This document shows, one piece after another, positions 9,372 to 20,235 of a DNA stretch of 64,000 nt. Position 1 is the first letter of the stretch. Each line of letters opens with the position of its first letter. Source of the DNA: Cervus elaphus (Eukaryota; Chordata; Mammalia; Artiodactyla; Cervidae); the NCBI RefSeq assembly GCF_910594005.1, contig NC_057819.1:129243669-129307668 (forward strand), read 5' to 3'. The notes below the pieces were generated by a model. That model ran no database searches. It worked only from the letters and a program-made list of their open reading frames with translations, and was not told the origin of the DNA. Position numbers and translations under genes: made by a program.

Positions 9372-12280
9372 AGTCCGGCCTAGGCCTTTTCCCCTCCCCC
9401 TGAGGCTCACTCTTCTGCCTCTCCTCCTCAGCAATCTAACCCCTGAAGAGGGCTTCCCTGCTGCCGGCGGCCCCTGGAGCACCTTGGGAAGCAGGGCTGA
9501 GGGAGTGGGGACAGGGAGGGGGCCGGGAGAGGGCACACGTGTCTACCTCTGCAGGATCACTGTTGCCCGCCTGGTCCCTGTGGGTGGAGGATTCGCCTGG
9601 CCCTGCAAAAGAACACTCTGTTCTCGTTGTTACATTTGAGATAATAGAAAATAGGAAAAAAAAAAAACTATAATAATCTTATTGAGGAGCCGACCCAGCC
9701 TACCCTTTGGTTTCCGTGTGTACGACGGGGCAGAAGATGGGCTGGAGGCTGAGGGATGGTGGGGAGGATCTTAGCCTTCTGTGAGATTGAGCAGCTCCAT
9801 CTGACCGTCCTGGGCTTGGGCTCCCCACTCTTGGCTGGCACACGGTGTGATTCACCTCCCACACCGAGGGCTCCTTGGCCAAGTTCTGCAGTAATGCTCT
9901 TGCACGGGCTGGGATGTGTGGGATGGGAGGCTAAGAAAGCGCGGTCCTGTTTGGGGCCCTTGCAAAGGTCTTTCTACAAGAAGGATGACGTTTTGAATGC
10001 ACAGCATCCATCTGGAATGGGAGAGGGGGCGGGGCCGCGGGGTGACCCCGGCGTTTCCTTCTTGTTTGAAATGAATTGTGCTCATCTCGATGGCTGTGCC
10101 CACCCGCCACCTCAAATTTACAGACTCGAATGGACGGGGAGCGCGTCACCAAGAAAGAGCCTTCTGCGGGCCTGCCTGCTCTGGGGATGTAGGGAGGTGG
10201 GGTACAAATGCGGGGAAAGCCCCAGATCCTGTCCCGCCGAGCTTTCCAGGAGAGCTGTACCCACAGCTCTCAAATTAAAAGGGGCCAGGGAGGCAGAGGA
10301 GAGCCTGGGACAGACACACGGCCCCTCCGGATGGGGTCCCCATTGTAACTGCGCCACTTGCAACCTCTAATTACATCGCTGCTGGCAAGAATGAGGTCAT
10401 GGTGTCTGCAAGTGACTTTCTCCGTAACTAGCCCCTCTCACTGTGGCAGACTCCCTACTCAGCCTCCTCCTGGGCCAGGGAAACTCTCAGAAGCAAAATC
10501 AGTTCCCTTCCTGTCTGTGTGTGTACAGGCCGAGGCGGCAGACAGCCTCAGATGTACGGAGACAAAGGTTTGCTGGGCGGGTACCGTCCTCTTCGCTCTC
10601 TAATGAGCGGGCATGCCTGGAGGCTTCCGACAGAAGGAAGCCTCCTCCACCACCAGCTGCCACTGGTTGGTGCCCGGCCCTGGCCTGTGGGGATTAAACT
10701 CCCAGAAGAAGGTGCATGGGGCTATGCACAGTTGTGCAACCGTGTCTCTTTTGACAAAGAAATAAACGCTGCTCGGAGCTCCTAGGAGCATCCGGCTCAG
10801 ACTCCTGGCAGCCGAAGTCTAGGACCGGACACGAGGAAGGTGGCCGTTCGCGTGGATGGGAGCGCCCACTCTCAGAGAACGGAGACACAGCCTTTCTGCA
10901 GGTCCTTTGCTGGCTGAGAAGCAGAGGTTCCTGCAAATCCGGCTCTCAGGCCCCCTCTGTGAGCAGAGAGTGTAACAGCATCCTGTGGACAGCTGTTCTC
11001 CCGAGGCCTGGGAAGGGCCTGAGCCCTGGGACGGGGCGGTGAGCGCAGGCAGGCGTATGCGAGGCCCCAGCTGGTCATCCCCAAGCAGCCAGCAATGACG
11101 CGGCCAGGAAGGCGAAGGAGGGCTGGCCACACCTAGGCCACCTGCCCCTCGAAGCTTCCCCCCCTTCACTCGTCAGCCAGTCAGGACTTCAGCCTGGGAT
11201 GAAGCACAGGTTTTCACGGCGGTGGTGGGGGTAAGAGTCACGAAACATTGTTTGATTAGGCGATGGAAGCACATAGGTAAAGCAGGCTGGCTTCTCAGCT
11301 GCTTTCAGAGGAGGCCCAGGGTTCTTTTTCCCAGGCAGGTGAGACGGGAATATAAAAGTGATAAAAGCTTGGCAGGGCTGTGTCTGCTCCACAGCAATCA
11401 GAAAGGATGCCCTCTGGGGTGGAAAGGGCCGCCAGGGAGAGAGAGTACAAAAGCGCGGTGCCCGCAGGTGGAATCTCGGCGGCTCTTTGCTCTCAGCGGA
11501 AATACCAAGGGGACAGGGAGACGCCTCGCCGCTCCGCCAGTGCAGCACCAGGAGCACGACAGGGGAATGTTTTCCTTTCTTTTAAAATCAGGAGAAATCG
11601 ATGAACTTTCAGGTTGAAGAAAATGGTTTCAATATGTAATATTAATATCTTCATCTCTGTGCCAACACAGTCATAACTATTATTTTCAATGTACACAAAG
11701 GGGTATTTTCATGGAGGAAGGGGTCCCTGGAAGCAAGGCTGTCTAGGACCCAGGACTGGGTAACTGAGTCCTGGAATCCGTCGCTGGGCGTCTGCCTCCG
11801 GAATGCTGGGCTCAGTTCCTGAGTTCAGCTGACTTCTCTGGTCGACCGGGAAGGAAACCTCTAAGCTCCCTTTTTTATAGCTTCTTTCCTAATTTACCGT
11901 TCTTCTACTCTTTGCAAGAAGAGCTCAAAAGGAAAAAAAAAAAATTTTTTTTTAAAGAAGAAAGGATGCATATGCCTTGGCACCAACCTCACTTTCTGGG
12001 CCATCTGTAAGTCCCCTGCCTCTCTCTTCGTTTTGCTCTCCGCCCTGAGCGGTTCCAGACTTTTGAAAGCCTGACCTGGGAAGGGCAAACTGAAATCAAC
12101 CAGTTGACCGAACCCCTGTTCCTGGCTCCCCCTTCACCCGTGTTACTCATCGTCCGGGAAGGGTGTCGGGGTTCCCGGCTGGGGAGAGAGGTCGAATGAG
12201 GCCTCTGAGATGGGGGTATCGGTTCGAGGCTGGAAGGGAAGGCTGGGCAAGAGACCCCAGGGGCTCTGGGCGCATCCCGC
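9372..12280. other. Unique upstream flank of the CpG-island gene
   Basis: Mostly GC-moderate unique sequence with no identifiable repeats apart from short A-runs (9656-9668, 11934-11955). Frames of up to 204 codons occur, but they overlap on both strands and carry no recognisable protein. A candidate regulatory segment lies at 10338-10440 and an AT-rich patch at 11570-11710. Confidence 0.4.
10338..10440. promoter_or_regulatory. Candidate distal regulatory element upstream of the promoter
   Basis: A TAATTA homeodomain core (10368-10373) lies between two CACTTGCA/TGCAAGTG-like words, and a TGAGGTCA nuclear-receptor-like word (about 10392-10399) is close by. The GTGTCTGCAAGTGAC and GCCACTTGCAACC arms are near inverted repeats. 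It sits about 3.3 kb upstream of the start codon. Function is inferred from motif clustering only. Confidence 0.25.
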
Positions 12281-13090
12281 CCGGCTAAGGTTCCAGGTTG
12301 CCACTGCTGCCCTCCGGCGGGTCCCGGAGACGCTGGACGCCCGCGGCCGCGCAAACGGCTCGCGTTTCCGCGGGGCTCGCTCCCGGGCCTGGCTCGGGGC
12401 CGCCGCCGCCGCCCCCCTTCCCCGCGCGCAGGCTGCTCTCCAGTCGCGGCCACGGGGTAGCGCTCGGCCCCCCTCGCCGCGTCTCCGCCTCCGCCTCCGC
12501 CGCGCTCGTCCCCGGCTCGCGCTGCCCCCGCAGCTCCCGCTCGGCGCAGGCAGGAGCGGCTCTCCGGACGCCGAGCCCGGGAAGCCGAGGGCGGCGGGTT
12601 CGGCCAGCAAGCGGCCGACGCGGGCGGCGGCGGCGGCGGCGGCGCGGCCGAGGTGCTGGGGAGGGCGCGGCGGCGGCCGCTGCTTCTCCGGCCCGGGCGG
12701 TCGGCGCGCGCCGGGCGTCCGAGTAGGCGCCGCGCCCCCGGAGCCGGGGCCGCCCTCCGGGCTCTCCGCGCGTCTCGCCGAGAGCTCCGGCCGGGGCGCG
12801 GCGGAGGGCAGAGCCGCCAAGCTCCAGCCTCGCGCCGGCAGGAGCCTCCGCGCCTGGGCGCCGGCCACCAGGCGGGATCGCCGAGCCCAGCAGCCGTCCC
12901 CGCCGCCCCGCAGCCGGCGCGGACATGGGCGCGCGGGGCGGCGCGCCGGGCCGCGGGACCCGCAAAGTTTGCTAGCCCGCTGGGCGCGGAGCCGAGGGCG
13001 CGCCCGGGCCAGGCGTCCCCAGAGGGACCGAGAGTCCCCGGACTGGACGCCGGGGCGGTGGAGCCAAGAGGGTTGGCTCGGCCTCGCCAG

Positions 13091-13183
13091 ATGCCGGCTG
13101 CAAAGTTAGAGGGAAGAAAACTTCAGCTCCAGGGAGGTTCGGACCGCTACGCTCACCGCGCCCCCCGAACCCCGCGCCCCTGA
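13091..13183 (+). other. Possible upstream ORF in the 5' leader
   Basis: ATG at 13091 opens 30 codons and stops at 13183, well before the main start. It matters only if transcription begins upstream of 13091. From 13092 to 13674 there is no other ATG, which supports 13675 as the main initiation codon. Confidence 0.3.
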
Positions 13184-13674
13184 AAGAAGCCCCGCAGCCG
13201 CCTCCACCGCCGCGCTCGCCTCCCGCCTGGCCCCGGGGGCCCGGCGCCCGGATCGGCGGTGACTGCGTCCGCGCCGAGCACCCAACCAGGGGGCGGGGAG
13301 GGGGCGGGGGGCGGGCAACGTGGCCACCGGAGGAAGTTTCCCGAAGTTGTCGGTTTATTCCGGAGACCGGCCCGCGACCCGGCCGGATCGCCGAGGCGGC
13401 CCTGCGCGGGAGGAGAAGTAGGAGTTGGGGTACTCAGGGGGGAGGCGCCCCGAGACCCAGAGCGGCCTCTCCTCCGTCTCCTTGCTCGCCTGTCGCCTTC
13501 TCTGCGCGCCACCGGGGATCGGACTTGGACTGAAGAGGAGGAGGAACGGTCGGGGTCGCCAGCGCTCCCCCTCCCGGGTGGATACCGCTCCGGGTCGGAG
13601 CCGCGGGGGACCGAACCCCACCAGGATTATAAACAGTACGGAAGAGAGCCCCTCCGAAAACAAGGCTGGCCACC

Positions 13675-13738
13675 ATGTGGGAACTGCTCCTCTGGACGCT
13701 GGTGGCCCTGCACCGGATCCGCGCGACTGGAGCCCAAG
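13675..13738 (+). CDS. First coding exon: signal peptide of an unidentified secreted or membrane protein
   Basis: The start is set by GCCACCATG, a near-ideal Kozak context, and by the absence of any other ATG in the preceding ~580 bases. The 64 nt encode 21 residues beginning MWELLLWTLVALHRI and ending in RATGAQ, then one extra base (phase 1). This is a textbook signal peptide: short N-region, leucine-rich core, and a small-residue A-x-G-A region that could be the cleavage zone. The exon ends CCCAAG and is followed by GTATGG, a usable donor. The frame stays open to 14211, but that is GC-rich intron. The exon sits in the downstream half of a CpG island, as first coding exons often do. I do not recognise the gene. 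I infer that the mature protein is secreted or a type I membrane protein. Confidence 0.75.
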
Positions 13739-14004
13739 GTATGGGGGGTCACCCCCACGTGGGGCGGGGGAGAGGGGGCGGGGGGCGGGAGCCCGCTGGG
13801 CTCACGACGGCCTCCGGGACCCCGGTCTTGGCCGGGGCAGAGCCCTCTCCCGGGAGTTTCAGGGTCCGTTCCCCGAGTTTGGGGGCTCTTTTTCGGGGAT
13901 GGGGCGGTCTTGTTGAGACTTGTGGCTTCCGAATGAGGGAAGGTGGGGGTCCGTGCTGGGAGGCGTCGCTCGTGGAGGCTGAGAAGAGCCTTAGAGCATT
14001 TGGC

Positions 14005-14024
14005 GGGGGGGGGGGGGGGGGGGG
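14005..14024. repeat. Run of 20 guanines
   Basis: An uninterrupted G20 tract on the plus strand, 267 bases after the exon 1 donor. It can form G-quadruplex in DNA or in the pre-mRNA, and its length is likely to vary between animals or be misread in assemblies. Confidence 0.9.
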
Positions 14025-15124
14025 CGCTACCCACCCCGCCCGCTGCGAGCGCCCTCGGGCTGGCGTGGGAGGGGCGGCCCTTCCTTGGGGGGCTCAGCGC
14101 CCGGCGGCACCCAGCGGCTCAGGCGGCTCCCGGGTCCCCGCTCGTAGTCCGCGGGGACGGGCAAAGCCCCGCCGGGCACGCGCTGGCCACCCCAGGCGGC
14201 AGGGCGGCTGAAAAGAGCCGGAGCAGAGTGCGGGGTGCGGGCTTGGGCGCTGCGGGAGGGCAGTTGCGGGGCCTGCACGTCCCGGAGCCCGCGCCCGGCT
14301 GCAGGCCGGCCGCTGGGGCCGAGGGTGCTTCGGGGTGCGCGCCGGAGCCGACGTCGCGAGCGTAGCCCGGGACCCACCGGGGGGCGGTGCCCTGGGCGGT
14401 CTGAGGCCGTCTCCCCTCCCGCCCTCCCCAGACACACACTCAGCATCCTGCCTCTGCCGCCCGGTTGTGTCTGCAGCCGCCGCTCTGACCTGTAGCTGCC
14501 GGGAGCGGCCTCCGGGTGGAGAAGGGCCGGCGGCTTTGGGGGTGGGGCTGTCAGGGCCGGGGAGGAGGCGTGATCCGCCCTGCCCACCTCTGGAGGGCGG
14601 GTACCCAGGCAACCCCGAGCCCGCCCGCAGGTCCCCGCGGGGGAGGGCGGCTGCGCCCGTGCTTCTTGCCTTTAGTGTTGGCGGATCCAGACCGCGGTGC
14701 CGGCGGTGTCCGAGCGGCGCCTGCTGGGGGCGGAGAAAGGCGAAGCCTGGACTGAGCTCAGGACTCCCTTCCCGGGCTTGGCCTTGCCTCTTACACGCTC
14801 CGGAGGAAATCTGGACCTGCCGCTGGGGGTACGGGGCGGGGTGGGCGGGGGCTTCCGGTCTAAGAAGTCTGCAACCTCGAAAGGGCCTCACCCCATCTCT
14901 GGGGTCCCAGAACCGCAGGGAAGAAGGGACCCCTCAGGCCCCCAGCGTCAGGCGCTCCAGAGAGCTGAGATCAAAGAGATTAAAAATAATCAGCCCCCAA
15001 TCACAGGGTTTAGGGGAGGATTTTACAGCGTAATTTATGTTAAAGCACTTAGAAATTTTGTAATGGGGCCCTGCAAATGTAGGGTAATAAAAGTTATTAT
15101 TATTTTTACGACCATAGTAAAATC

Positions 15125-15250
15125 TCCCAGCAGGCAGGGACTTCAGAGGCTGTCTTGTTCTAGTGGCCATTTAACAGATGGGAAGACTGAGGTCTGGGAC
15201 CTTAGGTGACTCGCCCAAGCTACTGGGGGCAGGAGTCAGAACCCAGACCA
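15125..15250 (-). mobile_element. MIR element
   Basis: 'ggccatttaacagatgggaagactgagg...gactcgcccaagctactgg' is the reverse of the MIR core ('tcagtttcctcatctgtaaaatg'). Confidence 0.7.
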
Positions 15251-15259
15251 GGTGAGTTC

Positions 15260-16060
15260 TCCGCCCCTCTCCCCCTTCAGCGAGGACCATATGCAGCAGA
15301 GCTGGCCCCTAGGACAGGGTCCTCCTTCTGAGGGCCGGGGGAGGATGGTGAGGCGGACAGAACAGGAACGGGTCAGTGTGCCCTAGGACACGTCCCAGCT
15401 CTGCTCTGAGATGCCAGTGGGGTTATCAGCTGAAAGCCAGGACACAGGGAGGACTCATCTGGATGCTTCCAACTTAATTACTGCACAGACTACAGCAACC
15501 CCATGGTGTCCCTGGGCAGCTGGCTCCCTAGATCTTGTCCCACCCAGGACCAGGCTTGTCAGGAGTCCCCAGGGCGCCTGAAGCCTCTGCCTGCATGTCG
15601 CTGAGTCGTTTCCACGTCCCACCTCCACACCTGGCCCAGCCCCACCTGAGGCCAAGCGCCCTCGCATCTGCCCTGCTGAAGGCCAGGCCGCCTTCTGTCC
15701 CCATGCTTCAGACGGGAGGGGCTCGCCCGTCAGAGGCAGTAAAGGTCTCTGATTGATTCACTCCCTCTCCAGCGTCTCTTGTTTGCTACCCGCCTGAGTG
15801 TGGCTGCCCAGGTCCCCTGCCACACCGTTTGTGCTCTCTGGCTCCGAGAGAGTGTTTCCAGCCTCCACCGGGTCCTCTGGGCAGTGGGCCGTATGGAGCA
15901 TTGTGGGGAAACCTGCTCTCAGCCCAGGTCTGGGGGCTCTGTTGCCTCGTGTGTCGGGTTGGGAGGGTCAGGCATGCAGCTCCAGCTTCTTACCTGCTCT
16001 GGGGTTCAGAATGGAGTTTCTCCTTTGCCTCTCTTCTCCATGCCGTTAACCCTTTGGGGG
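15260..16060. other. Unique intronic DNA
   Basis: No recognised exon or repeat. Open frames at 15779-16185 overlap each other in all three frames and have no splice-site support. Confidence 0.4.
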
Positions 16061-16063
16061 TAG

Positions 16064-16165
16064 TTGCCTGGAGAATCCCCACGGAAAGAGGAGCCTGGCG
16101 GGCTGCAGTCCATGGAGTTGCAGACTCGGACGCGACTGAGCCACTAAGTACATCAAAAGCCACTG
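16064..16165 (+). mobile_element. Bov-tA-type SINE, 3' half only
   Basis: It starts at 'ttgcctggagaatccccacgg' and ends 'gacgcgactgagccactaagta'. The tRNA-like head is missing, so this is a 5'-truncated copy. Confidence 0.88.
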
Positions 16166-16464
16166 GCCCTGCCTGTCACTTTTGAGCCCGTGAACCCCGT
16201 TCTTCAGTCGTGGTACAGAGAGGGGAGCCGAGCAGTCTTCCTCTCTGGGGACAAACCTCACATTGGCCGGTGCCAGACTTTATCTCCACTGAGCCTAGTT
16301 GTTTTTTCCAGGTCCTGGCAACGTTACCTGTTTATACCGAAAGCTACCATTTGACCATTTCCCCTGAAACTCTGTCACAAGGGTCCCATGTATTTCCCAA
16401 ACTAAGTGCTGTGATGTGTAAAAAGAGCTGAGTCCATAAGAGGGAAGCAGGTATCCAGGGGGCG

Positions 16465-16745
16465 CCCAGCAAGAGCCTGGTACACAGAAGGTGCTTCTTC
16501 TTGTTGCTGCCATTTAGTCTGACTCTTTTTCGGCCCCACGGACTGAGGCCGGCCAGGTTTTGTCCACGGGATTCTCCAGGCAAGAATACTGGAGTAGGTT
16601 GCCATTTCTTCCTCCAGGAGATCTTCCTGACCCGGGGATTGAACCCACATCTCCTGCGTTAAAGATGGGTTCTTTACCACTGAGTCACCTGGAAAGCCCT
16701 AGAAGGTGCTTAGTAAAGGGTGATTGTCACTGTTGTTATCATGAT
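16465..16745 (+). mobile_element. MIR 3' end split by a SINE
   Basis: 'agcaagagcctggtacacagaaggtgctt' and, after the SINE, 'agtaaagggtgattgtcactgttgttatc' join into a typical MIR 3' end ('gcctggcacatagtaggtgctcaataaatg'). Confidence 0.6.
16497..16700 (-). mobile_element. Bov-tA-type SINE with 11-bp target-site duplication
   Basis: Reverse SINE from 'cttcttgttgctgccatttagtctgac' to 'gagtcacctggaaagccct'. AGAAGGTGCTT at 16486-16496 is repeated exactly at 16701-16711 and falls within an older MIR. Confidence 0.95.
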
Positions 16746-17154
16746 TGTTTTTACTCTAAGCCGAGGGATCACGAGGAGTGGGTTCCTGGCCACCCACTGA
16801 AAAGGCCTTGTACGCCCTTCCCTCACCCAGGACCCTTCCTTGACTCCGCTCTGTGACTCCTGGCGGCCCTCTGGCAGTGCTGGTCCGGACTCCCAGACTC
16901 TCGCATTGGAGGGTGGGTGCATCTTAAGCGCCTGGCAAGATGTCTCACGTGCCTCAAAGACTTGACCACTGCTACTGGAACATCCCGGGGAGGCCCAGAG
17001 GCTGGAAGCTGCAGCCCAGCCAGCTGGCCCAGAAGGTTCACAGAGGGGAGTCTGAGCTGAGGGAACCAGGCAGTGGGAGGACCGGGAGGTCCAGCAGCCC
17101 TGGAGGCTCCTGGAGGCTCCGGAGGGAGAAAGTTTAGTGCTGGGAGGTAATCAC

Positions 17155-17285
17155 AATGAAAGCCCAACAGCACTCAAGGGAACGGGATGAAAGTTTAATT
17201 ACATGGTGTGGCTAAGCTGTAATTATTAATTACTGACAGCAAAAAATAACTTATTGATCAGGGCTCCTTACTAATTACCACGAGG
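17155..17285. promoter_or_regulatory. Candidate intronic enhancer with four TAATTA motifs
   Basis: An AT-rich island in GC-rich intron. TAATTA cores lie at 17196-17201, 17220-17225, 17227-17232 and 17272-17277. A TGACAG (MEIS/TGIF-type, 17234-17239) and TTATTGATCA (17251-17260) are close by. Homeodomain plus TALE-cofactor clusters are typical of conserved developmental enhancers. It does not look like any repeat I know. Activity and conservation are inferred. Confidence 0.4.
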
Positions 17286-17289
17286 CCGA

Positions 17290-18283
17290 GTGGCGTGCTT
17301 GCCTGGGGCTCAGCTGACGCGTGTCAGGAGGCCCACGTGACAGTGGGCCCGGTGTGGGGCGGGGAGTGTTCCCCTCCTTCCCTCCTCCCAGGGCCAGAAC
17401 CGTGGCTCTCCGCCCCACACACCCCTCGCCCTCGCCCTCTGCACCCCCAGGCTTCGGCGGGGCAGTCTGGAGCATTTCTAGCTGTGGTTTGATGAGCGAC
17501 ACAGTTTGGTGCTTTGTCTTGGCCAGAGAAGCCTCGCCCCCGCCTGGGATGGACAGACTCAGGACCCCCACCCAGAGAACCGGGTCGTGCTGGCAGCCTG
17601 ATACCTGCCTCCGAAACTCTCCCTTTCATGCATTTGTACAGCAAATATTTATCGACCGCCTCTCCTTTATGTCCTCTGCTGGAAGGCCAAAGTAGGGGCC
17701 AGCAACCTTGTTCCATCAAGAAAGGGAGGCTGGGAAAGAGGCCAAGTCCTTTACAGCCGTTCTCTGTTTAAACAGTGCCTGAAGGGCCGACTTTAAAATA
17801 ATGTGTTAAACTGCATATTGGTATGCATTCGATCTTGTACCACGGAACACAGTTGGGCTGTAAGCTAAACAGTAATAGAGAGTGAATTTGTTCTTCGTCC
17901 TTGGGACTTTGGTGGATCAGTTCGTTTGACTTGAAACACGAGAAATCTTCCAGTGCTGTCCCCACCGTGTCCCCAGACCTGGGACAGCACTGATCTCTAC
18001 TTGCATACCCCTGGCAACGGGGGACTCACTACATTACAAAACAAGCCGGTTGTTAGACAGCTGTGCTTTCTGTTGGTGCTCTTTCCTGGGGCTGGTTTTC
18101 CTCGCCCGCCCTCGAAGGAATCCTCTGACTGGAGCCTCCCACTTTCCTTGCCCTCCTCCCCACCCCCTCTGACTCCGGGCCCCTTAGGGAGTTGGAAAAC
18201 TGAGTTGGAATTGACGCTGGGTGTTAGGGTGCTGCCTGTGGGGTCTCCACCCTGGCCCCGCCTGGAGCGTGTTGCCGCAGACG
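17290..18283. other. Unique intronic DNA
   Basis: GC-rich to mixed unique sequence. A short L2-like tail ('cagcaaatatttatcgaccgcctc') lies near 17638-17665. No exon recognised. Confidence 0.4.
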
Positions 18284-18284
18284 G

Positions 18285-18425
18285 CCCTGAGGCTGGGGGA
18301 ATGAGTCATCATAAATTTGGGGCCTCGGGATGCCAATAGCAACAAGTGGGCCAGCGGCGGCCCCGCCGCCTGTAATGGAAAGGAAAACGAGCCTGGTTGC
18401 TGAGACATCATGGCCTTTCTTCAGC
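18285..18425. promoter_or_regulatory. Candidate intronic enhancer (AP-1 and X-box-like motifs)
   Basis: It contains TGAGTCA (AP-1, 18302-18308), an X-box-like GATGCCAATAGCAAC (18329-18343; RFX sites read GTNRCC-spacer-RGYAAC, so one mismatch) and a further GGTTGC half-site near 18396. The block looks undegraded and unique. RFX binding is inferred from the motif alone. Confidence 0.3.
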
Positions 18426-18579
18426 TTCACACCCGCTCCTGTCCGCTGGGGGCGGAAGGCGGGGCCGGTGAGCCAGGCTGGTGAGCTGGGCTGAGCAAGA
18501 GACCCCACCCCTGGCGCTGCTCAGGGTCCCGGGGCAAAGCGAGGCAGGGGCTGCCCAGCTTGTCTCATCCGGTCCCTGA

Positions 18580-18950
18580 GCCAGGGGTATAGTTTCACGT
18601 GCAGCAAAGTGGTTCAGTTACACGTATACATGTATCTATTCTTTTTCAAACTCCTTTCCCATCTAGGTTGTTACCTAATATTGAGCAGAGTTCCCTGTGC
18701 TATACAGTAGGTCCTTGTTGGTTATCTTTTTTTTTTTTTTTTTAAGTCTTTCTTGAATTTGTTACAACATTGAGTCTGGGTCTTTCTTTTTTTTTTTGAG
18801 TTCTGGTTTTTTGGCCATGAAGCATGTGGGATCTTAGCTCTCTGACCGGGAATCAAACCTGCATCCCCTGCCTAAGAAGGTGAATTCTTAACCCCTGAAC
18901 CAGTAGGGAGATCCCGGTTATCCATTTTAAATATAGCAGTGTGTACATGT
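18580..18950 (-). mobile_element. L1 3' UTR fragment, antisense, split by a SINE
   Basis: 'ttccctgtgctatacagtaggtccttgttggttatc' continues after the SINE as 'ggttatccattttaaatatagcagtgtgtacatg', a common ruminant L1 3' UTR sequence read antisense. Confidence 0.85.
18727..18915 (-). mobile_element. CHR-type SINE nested in L1
   Basis: It starts with a T-run (the A-tail in reverse), then 'aagtctttcttgaatttgttacaacatt', 'ttttggccatgaagcatgtgggatctt' and ends at 'cagtagggagatccc'. GGTTATC at 18720-18726 is repeated at 18916-18922. Confidence 0.94.
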
Positions 18951-19542
18951 CCATCGGGAACAGTGTTTCTCTTGAGCCAGGAGCCTGTGCTCAGACTTCC
19001 TCACCCCTCTTCCCAGCTTTTCCCACCTCTGGCCCTGTAGGTAAAGCGGCCTCTAGCATCCTGTCCTCGGGGTTGGGTCCTTGCTGAATCCCTGTCATCC
19101 AAACTCCATCTTTCTATGGGGAGGAAATTGGCAGGACTGGTAGGAGGCTTGGGTAATGCCCATCCAGGCGTGGAGGCACCTTTTGAAATACATGAGAGGG
19201 GAAGACTTGCATCTGCAATTAAATGCTCTATTCGGGCTCACTTCCCCTTGCAGCCCATTGGCCAGAGCTGATCACATGGGCCCCAGGGTGGCCCTTTCCA
19301 GGCAAGGGAGCTGGGGAGTGCAGGCTTCCCTGTGCTGGAAAGAGAGCGTCTCAGCGCACACTGGGGATGCCAAGCCTTCCTCAGAACCGCAGGGGCGATG
19401 CTGGTCTCCAGAAGGGCGTTTGGTACAGAGGAGCCACTTAACCCGAGACAGGGCCATCCCTCAGGCGCCCCCGAGCCGCCCCAGCCCCTGCTGTTTCTTC
19501 CCTGCCTTTGAGTTTTTTTCCCTTATGCTGTTGAGAGGTGTT

Positions 19543-19745
19543 ATGTAGAGTGGCCAGTGGCTTGGAACTGGGCCAGCCTGGGTTCCAGCTCTGCCACTTC
19601 GGGTTAGTCTCTGCCACTTTGCGTTCCATCACTTAGACGCCCAAGCCCCGTTGGCTTGTTTGTAATACAAGGAGAAGTAAATGAGATAACACAAGCAGAG
19701 CACTCAGCATGGAGCCTGACACATCACAGGCACTTAATAAGCTAA
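19543..19745 (+). mobile_element. MIR element, nearly complete
   Basis: 'gagtggccagtggcttggaactgggccagcctgggttcc', 'tctgccactt', 'gtaatacaaggagaagtaaatgagataa' and 'cacaggcacttaataagct' follow the MIR consensus from 5' to 3' end. Confidence 0.85.
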
Positions 19746-19930
19746 TTTAACTGTGTTTGCACTTCTGTGTTTGCCCTGCCGAAGGGTCTTCAGACTGGAT
19801 CTCAGGTTGCATTTTGTTTCCAGGTTCTCCCCCCGTGTTATCTTTCCTCCGTATTTCTCCCGTCTTCCTCTTGCTTCGCTTTCGCTTGCTTCTTCACCAG
19901 AGTAGAGCGATTTGGCTGCTCCTTCCCATC

Positions 19931-20140
19931 CTAGGTGGGGCATGGCGCAGCGGTAAAGAATCCGCCTGCCAATGCAGGAGACGTGGATTCAATCCCTGGG
20001 TGGGGAAGATCCCCTGGTGTAGGAAGTGGCACCCCACTCCAATATTCTTGCCTGGGAAATCCCATGGACAGAGGAGCCTGGCGGGTTACAGTCCATGGGG
20101 TTGCAAAGAGACGAACACGCCTGAGACCCTGAGTACACCC
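19931..20140 (+). mobile_element. Bov-tA-type SINE
   Basis: Complete copy from 'ctaggtggggcatggcgcagcggtaaagaatccgcc' to 'acgcctgagaccctgagta'. The first few bases of the head are altered. Confidence 0.93.
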
Positions 20141-20235
20141 CGTCCTGGGGATGTCCAGAGGGGAAGCCAGCTCACATGTGGCGTCTGTTTCTCCACATCA
20201 GGTGCGTTCCAATCCTTGCCTGCCTCCGCCCTGCT

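Larger units (their letters stand above)
12280..14720. promoter_or_regulatory. Large CpG island promoter
   Basis: About 2.4 kb of very GC-rich, CpG-dense sequence contrasts sharply with the flanks. It includes (CGG/GCC)-rich runs near 12400-12420 and 12620-12650 and a GC-box cluster (several GGGCGG cores) at 13289-13316, followed by an ETS-like CCGGAGGAAG at about 13327. It encloses the first coding exon (13675-13738). CpG islands of this size usually mark broadly used or Polycomb-controlled developmental promoters. No clear TATA box stands at a normal distance, apart from a TATAAA at 13628-13633 very close to the ATG. The many long frames across the island on both strands (up to 299 codons) are composition artefacts. 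Confidence 0.9.

Noticed and set aside
12143..13183. Long frames on both strands in the CpG island (up to 299 codons)
   Set aside because: All frames are open because stop codons are rare at this GC content. The proteins are Arg/Ala/Pro/Gly-rich and unrelated to any domain, and they overlap on both strands.
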